A DNA stretch of 64,000 nt, taken from Eremophila alpestris peregrina. Its lineage: Eukaryota; Chordata; Aves; Passeriformes; Alaudidae. Within the stretch, counting starts at the first letter, position 1; each line of letters begins with the position of its first letter. This document shows, in pieces, positions 25,961 to 39,200 of the stretch. The stretch covers positions 6,156,000-6,219,999 of the forward strand of contig WMCF01000029.1 of the NCBI GenBank assembly GCA_009792885.1, written 5' to 3'. The notes under the pieces were generated by a model. It was not told where the DNA came from, did not search any database, and saw only the letters and a list, made by a program, of their open reading frames with translations. The position numbers and the translations under genes are program-made.

Positions 25961-26173
25961 GGTTGGGGGAGAAGTGGAATGAGGGAGAAGAGGGAGCCTG
26001 AGGAAACTTGAGGAGAGTTGGTTAGTTCGGGAAGCTGCCGCTGCCGCTTCCCTCAGCCCGCCCGGCCGAGCGAGGCTCTCCCGGGAGTCTCCACCCCGCC
26101 CCAGGGGTGCAGGTACCAGGGGGCCGGGTTCGCGCCGTGAAGTGCTGCCTGTGCCTCTCTCCCTGTGCCCTAG
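25157..26173 (+). other. TCF12: TCF12 intron 1 (short, GC-rich)
   Basis: About 1.0 kb between the exon 1 donor (GTAAGT at 25157) and the acceptor CCCTGTGCCCTAG that ends at 26173. The first 800 bases are still CpG island. A consensus AP-1/TRE motif TGAGTCA sits at 25831-25837 just past a SOX-like ATTGTT at 25815-25820. Both are motif matches only. Confidence 0.55.
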
Positions 26174-26274
26174 AAAGGTGATCGGAGGAGCGGAGGAAGA
26201 TGAATTCCCAGCAGCAGAGGATGGCCGCTATAGGAACTGACAAGGAATTGAGCGACTTGCTGGACTTCAGTGCG
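26174..26274 (+). CDS. TCF12: TCF12/HEB first coding exon (exon 2), coding 26200-26274
   Basis: TCF12 is a ubiquitous basic helix-loop-helix E-protein that dimerises with tissue-specific bHLH factors and binds CANNTG E-boxes in the nucleus. This exon has a pyrimidine-rich acceptor ending CCCTAG at 26173, 26 bases of 5' UTR, the ATG at 26200 (A at -3, a good initiation context), 25 codons, and the donor GTAGGA at 26275. It encodes MNSQQQRMAAIGTDKE and then LSDLLDFSA. The segment holds the LSDLL (LXXLL-type, residues 17-21) and DLLDFS (19-24) core of activation domain 1, known in E-proteins to bind p300/CBP and the ETO corepressors. IGTDKE after RMAA, and the following exon, separate TCF12 from TCF4 and TCF3. 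Residue 3 is Ser where the mammalian protein, as I recall it, has Pro. The exon ends between codons (phase 0). Reading past the donor gives a 76-codon frame that is not used. Confidence 0.96.
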
Positions 26275-26973
<699 letters not shown>

Positions 26974-29900
26974 TAGTCTTCATGTTCTCAGAGTTCTGTA
27001 ATCTTTCATTTGTGCATATTCTCATAAGGTATTCAGATCAGTTAGAGATGAACTGTTTTGATCTTTATAGTGCATTTTGCTAACTTTAATCATGGTGTTC
27101 CTCTCTCTGTCCTAGACTGTTAGTCACAGTTCAGTGAAGTGTTGAGCATCTCTAGCCATACTGACACGAAGTTGTATATTTGTTATATTAAAAATGAATG
27201 ACTGTGTTGTTCTTGTTTGAGAAAATCAAACCTACCAGTTCAGTTGAAGAATTTCCTAGCCCCCTTGCATGAAGGGAGAAAACTTCTGTAAAATGCCCAG
27301 TAGTTAAGTACTCCTGACTCAAGCACATGTTCTTTTTAAATGCGGTACTTAAGGATAATATGAGTTTAATACTTTTTTCTAGTACTGTCTAGCTCTCAAA
27401 GATTTGACAAATAGAATTTTCTTGTGTTGAAACTTTATTGAAATACATGTAACTGTATTTACATGTTGCATGTGTTTTGTGGCTTCAATGCATTATTGCA
27501 GGGTGCACCTAACAACTGTGTCAGAGACCTTTAAGCTAAGACTGTAATAGGAAATAAGTGCCATTTTTAAACAGATGCTTTGTGTCATTCCTTAAAGGGA
27601 ATATTGATTATTTATTAAAAAAGAGAAACCAAAGTAAGTTGTTGATAAAACTTTTTATGTGGGTTCATCTTGTTTGAATACAGTGAAATAGTATTTTTGC
27701 TCTTAAGGGTGCAACAAAGTAATGTTTGTGTTTCAGTTAATGAAAGTAAGTATTTAGAATGCCAGTAGAGAAGTGAATTAGTCACTTGAAGTTTTGCAGT
27801 AAAATCCCCTGTTAGCCTCTTAGGTTGTCAGGACTGTTACTTTGAGAGTCCAAATGACTGTGTTTTAGTGACACTCTAAGATTTTTGTTTTTAAAACATC
27901 TTAAAACTTCTCAATTGAGTAATTTTTCAAACTTTCCAGACACCGTCTCTCACATTTAATTTAATGAAACTATGTAGCGAATGTAATTGTAATACTTCAA
28001 AAAGTCTTTCAGGTTTTCTCCTAAAATAAACCACTGGCTTTCTCATTCTCTTTGGAAGTACATCAAGTTTAAATCAATGACAATAGTAAGACAGCAAATC
28101 TGTCTTACAATGTAGTTAATACTAAAATTCTTTAAAATACAAATATTAAAGAGAGTTGTTTCCCTGAAGCTTGTTTTAAAAGACATTCAGGTGCCTAAAA
28201 ACTTAATTGTGGGGAGCACAACCTGAGAGTCTCATCCCACTTTGTCCTTGCTTTTCCTGAATGAATAGAATAATTTTCTGTTAAATATTAGAGCTTTCAT
28301 TTTTACTTTAGGTCTTAGAGCATTGCTAAATAATGTGGCATGTCCTATTTGTAGGTAACGCTTCCCTTGAATGTTTTAGGAAAAGAGAGAATGCCACAAT
28401 AGTTATTTCTTTAAGAGAAACAACGTGAGTGACTCCTTGAATTTCTTTACCAATATGGTGTGTACTCCTAGAAATACCAATCCTCAGCTGCAACTGTCAA
28501 ACAAGCTACAACCACAGCTGAGTTCCCCTTGGAATGGTAGTAGTGTATATTTGTGGATTTTCATTAAAAACATTTCTAGTTGTAGAGATTTACTGGTTAG
28601 TGGGATTATATGCCCTAATTCTGGTAATGTTATGATCTAAGCCTTGACCTAGGGGGATTACTCTGCAGGAGTGAGAGGTGACAAAGTTCTTTATTGGTTG
28701 TAGAAAAACTATGTCAAGATCAGTGGTGAAATACAGGCATTTAACTTCTAAGTACTTTGATTTAATTGTGGTCTTGCTATAATTTCAAGTGTTTTGTAAC
28801 TTCTAGGACAAACAATACTTGAAAGCTTTTTTTTTTTTTTAACTGACTAGAGATCACTTTTTAAAGAGAAACATGAAGGGGAGGTATTTATTCCTTTGAG
28901 CTATCTAGGACTGAAAATCACACTTTGCGCAGATTCCTAAAAAGTACTTTTTTCTTTGGATGTTGCTGCCTCTTACAGAGACTTTCAGTGGTTTTGATGG
29001 CAATTAGAGAAGTGAAGCTTGCTTTAGTATCTTTCTCATTAAGCTCAGTTTTATTTTTGTGATATTTTTAAAAGCATACTAAAGGGAAGTGTTTTCTTTT
29101 TCTTCGTTGGAGTAAGACTGTGTTCATTGTTTTCTATTTCAGAACCCCCTCTTTCTCATTTAAACTTAAACATCTGCAAACACCTCCCCTCCCCCTCCAA
29201 CCTGTCAGTGATTTGAGATTCAGCCTAATGGCCCCCATTAAGTAGGTGAAGATCAATTGTGTGTCTACATGGCTCTTAGGACTGTGTATTTCTGGGAAAT
29301 CTGATTTAGAAGGAAGGAATGAATGCTCATGATGCTTTTTCCTCACCACCCCCGGTCCCTAGTTTAAAAGGACAAATTAGTTGCTGTTAAAGAATAGTAA
29401 AGTTTTGTTTGTTTTTCAGGTGTGGCTTTGTGAAGTGCTGGAAATACTGGGTTGTATATTATTAATTCTGATGTAACAAGTTTGCTATAATTCTGCAAGA
29501 CTTCTGTTGATTAAAAAATATATATGTAGTTGGGTTGCATGAATAAAACAGCTAATACAACTGATCTATAATTTGTAAGAAACTGCTGTCGTGGAATAAC
29601 AGATGAACATTGTGTTTTGATTAAAAGATAGCTGGGGCAGGCTTGCTTTTTTCGGGTCAATCAGTTATGAATGAAAGCTGCAGATAAAATAAGTGAACGA
29701 ATCTGATCTATTGTAGTATATTATGACAGTAAGTCGTGTAAGCTGCTGATAAAGTCAAATAATTTGGTCAGACTACTGGTGAAAATAAACATATTGGAAA
29801 AGTAACCTGATATGTAAGCCAGTGAGTTAAGCCACAAAATATTCCTTGTCATACCTGTTGTACTTAATTCTTGTTTAAAACAGAACTTGTCATTCTTTTC

Positions 29901-30323
29901 CAAAACCACCATCTGAAGATGAAGCCTTTTCTGTCTTAGTAACTGTAGTAGAAGGTGGCAAAGCTCAGAGATTTGTTCCATTGGGCTTTTTAATCAGGCT
30001 TTTTTTCCCAGATTTTATTTAAAATCAAAAGTTTCTGTTGCTGCTTTGGCTAATGGTAGTGTTTGTGATTTACAGTGACATTTTGGCTTGTTTTGCTATT
30101 GTCTAAGCTGCAAATGCCAATACAAACTTGGGTGGTTTCTGATTTTGTCCCATACCCTTTATTACTGTAATTCCATTAACAACCAGTCACAATGTGCAGG
30201 TGCTTGCCACAGGCAGTGCAGTTTTCCTGTGGTTTTTAGTAGATTTGATCTCGATCTTAGTTTTTCCTGTAACTGAATTTTTTTTTAATCTCAGGTTTGG
30301 TGCCCTAAAATAAATGCCTTTGG

Positions 30324-30338
30324 TTTTTTTTTTTTTTT
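30324..30338. repeat. Poly-T homopolymer (15 T)
   Basis: Uninterrupted T run inside TCF12 intron 3. Confidence 0.9.
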
Positions 30339-33300
30339 GGTCTTCTGCTGAGAAGAGTAAATCCGAGCCAATGTTTTTCTCACTGGCCTACCATTTTAAA
30401 TTTAGTAGCTTCTTCAGTGTACTAATAGCATTATTTATTATTTTTGCATGTGGCTGTGCATGTGCTTCTATGAGATATCAAAGAGATGAAGTAAGGTAAT
30501 GTGGATGTATAGCAGAAAAGAGAGATAAGAGTTTAAAGTAAGAGGTTTAGGAGCTAAGTTGTCAAAATATGACACCTCTCTTGCCTGTAAGAGTCTTCTG
30601 GACTTCATTTGGATGTGAGGAGCTTTGGGCATGAATTTCTCATTCATGCAAACACTTCTGAACGTATCTGTTTAGATACCTGTTTGTATTGGTTTGGTCC
30701 TGTTTATACAAACTCAAGAGACTGACTGCCCTTTTCACATCTCTCTATTAATGTACTGAGTTTGTAAGGGGTGCATTGGCTTGGGATAGGCCACTAATTA
30801 GTGGCTTGATGCAAAGACTAGTTAAGTTGATAGCCTGCCATTAACCTGAGTGTCTCTAAATTGGGGCAGTGTGTCTTGAGAATGGACACAATGGCAATTC
30901 TTGAGTGGGTCTATTAAGTTACCAAACTGTTTCCAAAATTAACAAAACCTGACTTTGTCTATCCTGTAAACTCTTATTTCCTTTTCAATATTCCATCAGC
31001 AGTTCCTTTTAAAAGAAACAAAAACCCCAAAATAAAAAAAATAAAAAAGGTTGGGAGAGTTACCTGGATGGGCAGTGGTTTAGATACTCTGTCCATTGAT
31101 CTATGCAGTTGCTGAAAAGGCCCTCTCATTGCGTGTTAAATGCTGGAAATATGAAGTGGCCTGTTAAACAAGAAGTCATGCAAAGGTGTAACTTTTTATT
31201 ATTTTTAATTTTTAAATATCTAGTTTGTCCTCTAGCTTCATTAAAGATGAACCAGCAGACCTGGTAACCTGATATTTCATCTTTGGTCTGAGGGGTGCTA
31301 AATTCTGTCCTCTTCTGGAAAGTGGAAGAAGCATTGTGCTTAAAAGCACAGGGGTGTCCGTGGCTTCTTTACCTTCTATTATTCTGTAGGGGAGACCTAT
31401 GGATTACCCTTCAAATGGGCCAGGTGCAAGTGAGAGCAAGATTTCAGTCTGGATCCTTCACTTGTTGCATTTAGAGACTTGAAGGGTGAGGCAGAACCAG
31501 TAAATAGATGACTGCAGCTTGCCTGTTGGCAGCCCCTGTCTCACTCTTGCTGTCTCCTTTCCTCCTTCCATTCCTTGCATTTGGAAAGGTAAATAACCAG
31601 GCAATCCATGAAAAGTCTTGGAAAGTGTAGCATATATTCCTGTGTAATACAGCTTCCATGCTCCTGTTTAAGAAAGAGAAGGGGAACAAGTGTTGGACAA
31701 GTAGAGAGAACTGACAACCCAGCTTTACAGCAGTGTATTGCAAGGTGGTTTTGGTCAAATGGGTATTGAGGAAAAAGGGAGACTTACTAAAGCAGCTCAG
31801 GATTTTGAATCTAGTGAGCAGAGAAATAGGTGTTAGCCCATTCTTCATTGCTGTTGACTTTGATTTTAAGAGATGATGGTATGAACCTCTTGACACTTGG
31901 TCAGAAATTCTTTGCTATTTTTCAAATAGAAGATTTCAGTAGTTTTAGTAGTGCTGGCCTATCTTCTGTTTAGAGATACATTTGACACAATTAATAAGGG
32001 AAACTGACTTTTGCTATGTTGGCATGTAGAAAGCATTCTTTCAGAAAGCTAATCCTGGATTTCCAGCAACTTTTTCCTTGGATGAGAGCAGCAGTGTGGT
32101 CACTGTGTTACAGGCACAGCATCCAACCTTCAATCCCCATATAAATGTTACTGGTTTGGGAGGCCAGCAGGATGTTTGTAATGTTATTTCTGGATGGCTG
32201 CAGAAGATCTGGGATTGCAGTAGTGCCTTGCTCTTTCCTGATGTGGATCTACCTAAGACAGGGCAACTTCCACCATCAGCCTCCCCTCAGCCAGCAACTC
32301 TGTGTTCTGCCAAATTTTTCTGGTCTACTCTTAAGTGATAAAGAGTATTCAGATGCTTTGGAGACTGTTCTTAATGTCATGTGGGAAGGAATATGATTTG
32401 AAATTCTGTATTTATCCAGAAAGCAGTGTTGATAGAAATGTAAATGCAAGGACTAAAGGTTTGGATAAAGAGGAAGAAGAGAAGTATGAATGAGATTGTT
32501 ATGAATTTGTGTGTCCTTTAATGTCAGCTGAACTTGTAATCTCTCCCTGTAAACTTTTATGTCTGCAGCTTTTGCTAAGTTTTAGCTTTTTTGGGGTTTA
32601 TTTGTTTATGGTCTCTTTTTGATCTTTAGCAAAGGAATTACATGTTAAAAGCTTGTCATTCCTACATGCTTGCCAAAGTTCCCCTTCCCCTGACTTCTTT
32701 CCAGCTGTCACACACACAGGATTTAACCCCTTAGTTGTTTTGCTATCAAGTTGCTCTGACAGCTGTTTGTTTCAGGTAATTCTACTTTATCCATAGCTGA
32801 GCCTGCAGATACCACTCTATGAGTTTCTGTTAATCTGCTCTATACTCTACTATTAACTTGGTAAACTCTATTTTCCTGAAATTGCTAAAGGGATAGTGGA
32901 ATTTTTTCATGGTTGAACATTGTGTGTATTTATGAAGAGAAGGTTGTTTAAGGCAGTAATATAATACCACACCTCTTAGTAAGACTAAGGTTTGTGGAGA
33001 CTGTTTTTGAAGTGGGAAGCTGCACATAATTTGCTAGTCTGGACATAGTTTGCTAGGCTTCTTGAACTGACCTCTCTTGAGCAGGGAGATGCAGTTCTTT
33101 TTGGTACTCCAATAGGGAAGGATTATGTTTTTGGGGAAATAGCACTGGGTGTTTACAGAACTATATAAAATTTATTGAAGTAGCCACAGAGCCAGATGTG
33201 ATCTGTGAGATATAACAAACAAATCTTCGATCTTAAATTCACTTAAAATAAATGCTAATTTTAATACTTGAAAATTCATTTTCAATAAATGACTTCATGA

Positions 33301-34303
33301 AATAAAGTATCTTCTCTAAAAACCTGTTTTTATAGTCATTGTCTAGGTCAATGTGTTAGCACTTCAGAAATATATAGCAAACCTTGATTGGTTTTGTATG
33401 TATGAGGAGGTCACAAGATTTTATCTAAAGAAAGACATAAGCAAAGGTAGTATTTTCTTTTGCATGTGAGTTATTTGGAGATTGTTATTGAATATACATA
33501 ACTAGTTTTAAATAGTGTATTCACTTTAATCACTTTTGGTTATTAAACATTGTAGGAAAAGGGAGAGAAAATACTATTTCAGTTAAAAGTTACAATTGTA
33601 AGGATAGGAATTTTATTTTTAACATCTGAATGTTTTTTTCCTGTATTAAACTGTAAAGGCTACTCCTGCATTTGTGGGGTTTATTTGATTTTGTTTATTT
33701 TTAAATTAATTTGAAAATGTAGAAGTCCCTAGTTCTAGTGTATACCTCAACCTGATGATTTGGAGGTACTTTGTGGCATTTGATGGACTTTTTTAATACT
33801 ACAATGCATTATTTACTAGTGGCTGTGGGGTAAAGTCAAGTTGTTTGTTTTTTGGGTTTTTTTCTATTATGAGTCTAAGATGAGATAATGATTTTTTTTT
33901 TTAATGTCTTGAATGAATGCCTTGTTTTTTCATCTGTAAAACAAAACTGTGTTTGTAAACACAACATTCAAAAACATAAAGGACGTACTTCTTTGGTGAA
34001 GATGTTAACTGAATACCAAGAATGACCAGAAAAAGTAGCTTTTGTTATATTTATAATATCTCACTGTTTTCAGAGGATAATCAGCCTAAAAACTACCCAG
34101 TCAATCTTCAGGACTTCTCTAGAGTCTTGTATACTAGAGATGGGATTTCTTATTTTTTTCAAGTGAAGGGCTGAAATTGCTTTAAAATGCATAAACTTCA
34201 TGTTCTTACCAGTGTGATGCAGAAAAATCTTGCTTGAACACCCCAGAATAATTGTTGCTGGTGTGTTAAAGTAGTATTTGGAATGGGTGGTGGTGAAAAA
34301 GAC

Positions 34304-34327
34304 TTGACAAAAGTGTTGACAAAAGTG
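34304..34327. repeat. Tandem duplication, 2 x 12 bp
   Basis: The unit TTGACAAAAGTG occurs twice head to tail. Slippage is a sufficient explanation. Confidence 0.85.
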
Positions 34328-36099
34328 TTCACTTTGCATCGCTGGCAGTAGGGTAATGCTCTCTGTGGATGGTAGTAAAAATAAAACTAAGTGAAGTTTA
34401 TCTTGACATTAGAGCTATGGAATTGCATTTAAAAGATGGATAAAAAGTGTACATTTTTGTAACAGTAGCAATTTATTGCTAAGTGGGAAATAGGTAGATT
34501 TTTTTATGTAGAGCTGATAATTTTTTATTTATTTTTTCTGAAGTAAATTTTGTTCATTGCAGTGTACCTGATTTCTTGCTCCTGATCTGCTACAGAGGTT
34601 GCCTATATTGATTTTTGTAAGCATGTGAGGTATTTGTTTCACTTCCCAAGTTTGCTTTTTTTTGGTAGCAGATTTTGTTGGGTTTTTTTTCTGTGCCAGT
34701 TGTAGTTACAGAGACAGTGGTGTCTCCATGTCTTGATCAAGCTGTTAGTTGTGTGGACTTGTAAAAAGTTGAGCCACTTGCTTCCTACTTTGTTTTTCAT
34801 GAACAAAACTTGTAGGACACATTTTGTGTTTAGCTTGTCTCTGGAACAGATCTTTGTGGCAACAGAGCAAAACTTATGTCAGGCTGGGCTGGAGTTTTAT
34901 GTTGAAATGTGCTCTGAGCCATATTTTGTGAAAATTATTTTTTAGATGGTGTATTCGTTTCCTCCTTTTTAAATATAAAGATGAGTAGGCTGAGCTAATT
35001 GTTAGAAAAACATAACTAGTTAATCAAAATCCAAATTTGGCTATTTCTAGTTGTGTACATTTTGCAGGTAAAATGCAAATGAATATCAGACCATAAATGT
35101 GCATGTTCTGTGTGTTACATTAAATTGAGCTTAAAATGTATTTTACCCTTAAACCAGTACAAACAAAAAATCCAGTGGTATTTTTAATCTTCTGTAGGAG
35201 AATGGAATTCACTGTGTATATATTTATTTTTTGTTTATTTAATGCAAGATACTATTGTCTTGGTTATCCCAAGAGCTATTGTGGCTACCCAATGAAATGA
35301 TTAAATCAGACAGCTTTGCTTGTAGGACAAACATTTTTCATATTGTGATGTTTTGACCATTTCCAATGCGACACCTTTCCTGTTCCAGCTCTTTATGCAG
35401 CAACTCCATGAGTCATAATCCTTGCAAAAGAACACAGCTTAAAGTAATCACTGATTGTTTCTTTGCAATTCTATTCACTGCCCATTGCAAATAAATAAGA
35501 GCACACTACAATATCATTTAATCCTTTACTGTTTGCTTTTGACGTGCAAAGCATTCTCTTGTAATAGAGAAGTAATCCATAAGGAGGGTAGCTGCTCTTT
35601 CATCTTCCTGAATGCTAAATGAAGCCAAGGCTTTTATGAAGAGATGGTGATTTAATGAAGATGACTGATTTTTGGAGTAATGAAAAGCTTTTGTGTATTT
35701 CTAAAAATGATGTCTGATGCTTACTACTGTAGAGCTCCAATGGCTGTATTTTGTAGTGTCTTTGCAAGATTAGTGCTTGTGATGCTTAGATGCAAGGGGA
35801 TTGAGGAATGGTAATGCAAAAATGTTTCCCTTAGCTGGATTTTATAAAACAAATGCACATTTCTGCCAATTCCTGTATAAATGCATGTCATGTCTGGCGT
35901 GTGTCCTCTGCTCTGTGTAATACTTTTATTTTGGTAACCTTGAAAATATCTCTGATATCATATTCCCTTGCCAGAGGACAGTAATAAGCACACCAAAAAA
36001 ATGGAGCATGAACTTTATCAATACTACTTATGACAGGAACATCTGAATTAGATACTTGTGAGTATTTGTAGGATGTTGAGTTTAAAAGCTCCCCAGCTG

Positions 36100-36215
36100 A
36101 CAAACTCCCCTCAAAAATACCCAAACAAAACCAAAACAACAACAGGAAAAGATACAAACAAAAAAACCCAATACAAAGCCAAAGAAACCTCCCAAAAATG
36201 CAAACTCTAATAAAA
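36100..36215. repeat. A/C-rich low-complexity tract
   Basis: About 115 bases made almost wholly of A and C on the + strand (AAAACAACAACAGG, CAAACAAAAAAACCC). On the minus strand it reads as a T/G-rich tract and produces a spurious hydrophobic open frame. Confidence 0.75.
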
Positions 36216-39200
36216 CACAAACTGAACTCCCCGTATTTCTTCCTTTTTCAGTTGTTAATTTTATTCATTTATTTGCTATATTTTTTTTAACAATCTGCAA
36301 TATTACTACTTGCAAAGCAAGTAGATAATGCCTGATACTTCAAAAGGAAGAAGGGAGAGGCTTTAAAGAATGCAAGACCATCACCCAACAGTCTTACCAG
36401 GCCTTCAGGATGGAAGTGCTGTACAGTACCACCAGAAGGAATCTTAAAAGGGGCTAAACTATTTTAGGCACTGTCAGAAACACAGAGAATGCAGCTATGT
36501 TACAGTCTTCATTGTGTACAGCAAAGATTGATCTGATCATCTGGGGTGAATGAACTTAGGGGAGCAACAACAGGCAGGGTTTTGTCTGTTGTTTTGTCTG
36601 TAACTATTACATTAGTTTTTGAAAACTCATGTAATAAAATTGCAGAAATGGGTAAATAACTTAAATTTCATTCTGGTGGTTATTAATGGCCTGAATTACT
36701 GGCTGGTCCCTGTGTAGTAGTACACCAAATCTTACAAGTGTGAGAGTGAGGTATGTGGGATGCGTAAAACCTGGCATGTTTGGTGATTAAATCTCAAGAT
36801 GTCAAGGGTGTTCTTGTTAATACATTTCTGGGTAGAAGGTGAAGCACTGTAAGAGATTGTTTGGGTTTTTTTGTAGAGTGATGTAGTAAAACCAGAGTTT
36901 GTAGCCAGGTGTGTCTGTTACACTCATTAAACTCACTTTATTTCAAAGTGCTTGTTGAGTACTGAATAACAGTTCCAATAATTTGCGTCTTTGCTGTGTA
37001 CTAGCTCTTCCTTTTTCCTTTATCCTCATCTTGTTGGGGGAAATTGGAATCAGAAAAGGGGTAAATTCCTGAATATAGGAGATGGTGTGTAATGCAATTT
37101 GTATTCTATGCTAATATACTTTTTGGCCTTGGCTAGTCTAAATTTGTTCAATGAGGTGAATGGTATTTTTACTCCCAGATGCAGCAGTTTATAAGCAGGG
37201 AACCCAAGTGCCCTGTGAGCTATGATGAAACCCCCCCCTGGTTTGTAGCTTGCATTTTTGCAAGTGCTAACTGGCATGTGTATGACAGTGCCACTTGTGC
37301 TGCAGCGAGCGCTCCGGCGGAGTTTGGCCATCTCTCATGAGTGTGTCACAGGTTGTCTCTGAATTGGATCCTGGAGAACATGCTGTTGCCATAGCAATGG
37401 AAGTCCTTCTGAAGGCAGGATTCCTGGCAGAGCTCTTGCATCTCCTGAAGTGCTTGGTGCATTGATCTGAAAGTACCTTGTCAGTATTAGCACATAGCTG
37501 GAGTAAAAAGAGCGGGAAGCAGAGATTTCCTTGAAATACCTTATTTGCTTCTTTGGTTGGTTGAACCCAATGTTTATAAAGCTACAGCTTTTTAAAATCT
37601 TACTCTGTGAACTTTTTGTGCATTTAACATACTTAGCTTGAACTCATTGAGAGATTGAATGGTTCTAACAGCTAACCAGTGTTTATTGCAAAAGTAGGAC
37701 TGTCTGCATTTCCCACAGTACTTGTCCCTTTTTGTACCTAGAGGAAATGCTTTTTGAGGATTTCCTCCATAATTTTGGTTAGTGCAAAACAGTTGGGAAA
37801 AAGACACTGCTTCATTCATCATCCTTTTCTTATTCATGTTTTTGTTTTTTATAAGTAAAATGGTTATCTTGCTACCGTATTATTTATAAATGTGACACTA
37901 ATGGGGGAAATTCACTGACAGAGATGTAAAGTTCTGTATGTATTTGAAAAATACACCTTGCACAGGATTCCTTTTTCAGCAAACTTGGCTATATCTTTGT
38001 ATATAAATACCTCCTCCCAGACTGTAGTTACCAAATGTTAATTGTTTTCAAATTAAGAAAAGGCTATAAATTTCTTACGTCACATCAGATAGTATAGCTT
38101 TTAAGTTGTTTTTATATGTGAGGCTTTTCATCAAGATGAAATGTGGGAAATCAGAGACAATTTTTAGAGCACAGACACTCTAGGCAGCTGTAATATCCCT
38201 TTCTACATGTTCTGTCAGGATGAAGTGGGTTAATTTTTTGCTTATTTCAGAAGGCAAAAATTTTTCATCTGAAGAATTAAAGTGTTTTTTTTGAAATTTG
38301 GAGACAATGTGATTAATACTGTACAGCATATTCTTTTATGTGGACTGGGACTTCCATGTGTAAGTATTTCTTTTTTACTGCAAGAGCCTCTAGATGAGAT
38401 GAGTTCTGAAGATATCCATTATAGCTTGCTCCATCCTTTACATCTGTTTATGTAACATAGTCTTTTGCTCTATCACTCTCTCTGAAATGGATAAAAGTGA
38501 GAATTAAGCAAACACTTAATTCTTCTTTCTCCTTCCAAGTGAAATTAAGAATGAAATAATGAGTACTTTATTTGTACTTAAAGAGAGAACTTTCTGCCTG
38601 CTGCAGCAGATGTGTGCATGTGCCATTCTAGAGATCCTTAGCTTGGGTCTTGTTTTTCAGTCCCTGCCTGCCCTTGCCCCTTTCTCAGAGCAGGAGAGCA
38701 GCATAGCTCCAGGCTGGCTTGGCCTTGGGAAGTGTTGCTGAGCTGCTGCTCTGAGCCCTGCAGCCAGCACTTGTTCCTTACAGCTCCTACATGTGCTGGC
38801 CTAACCTGCACACACACGCTGTGCTGTGAGTGGCCTTGGCATGGGGACCAGGTCCTGCACCAAGGAGAGGTCAGCACTGATCACAAGGAGAGTGTGAACC
38901 AAGGGAATCAGACTCTGCAAAGTGTCTGCTTGTTGTTATTTTCCCCTTTTAAGCAAATTTCATGCAGCCTCAGCAGACGTGTGTCCTAAAGCTCTCCAGC
39001 TCTCCTTGGGAACGAATGCAGCATTAATAACCCAAGTATCCTCTGACTGTTGTGCCAGTTGGTCTCAAGTCATGTTTGGGAATAAAAGGTCTTTCACAGC
39101 TCCAACAAATGTTCTATTTGTGTGTCCTTTTAGCCTTTGAGTCAGTACCGACTGAGCAGGCACTGTTTTTGGGATTGTGGCAGTAGGGTCACTGACATAC

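Noticed and set aside
31471..31896. 141-codon minus-strand frame, among the longest outside the islands
   Set aside because: No recognisable domain, uses a TTG-type start, no splice signals at its ends; kept as probable chance.
35888..36220. 110-codon minus-strand frame with hydrophobic, membrane-like stretch
   Set aside because: It is the translation of a T/G-rich low-complexity tract (A/C-rich on the + strand).
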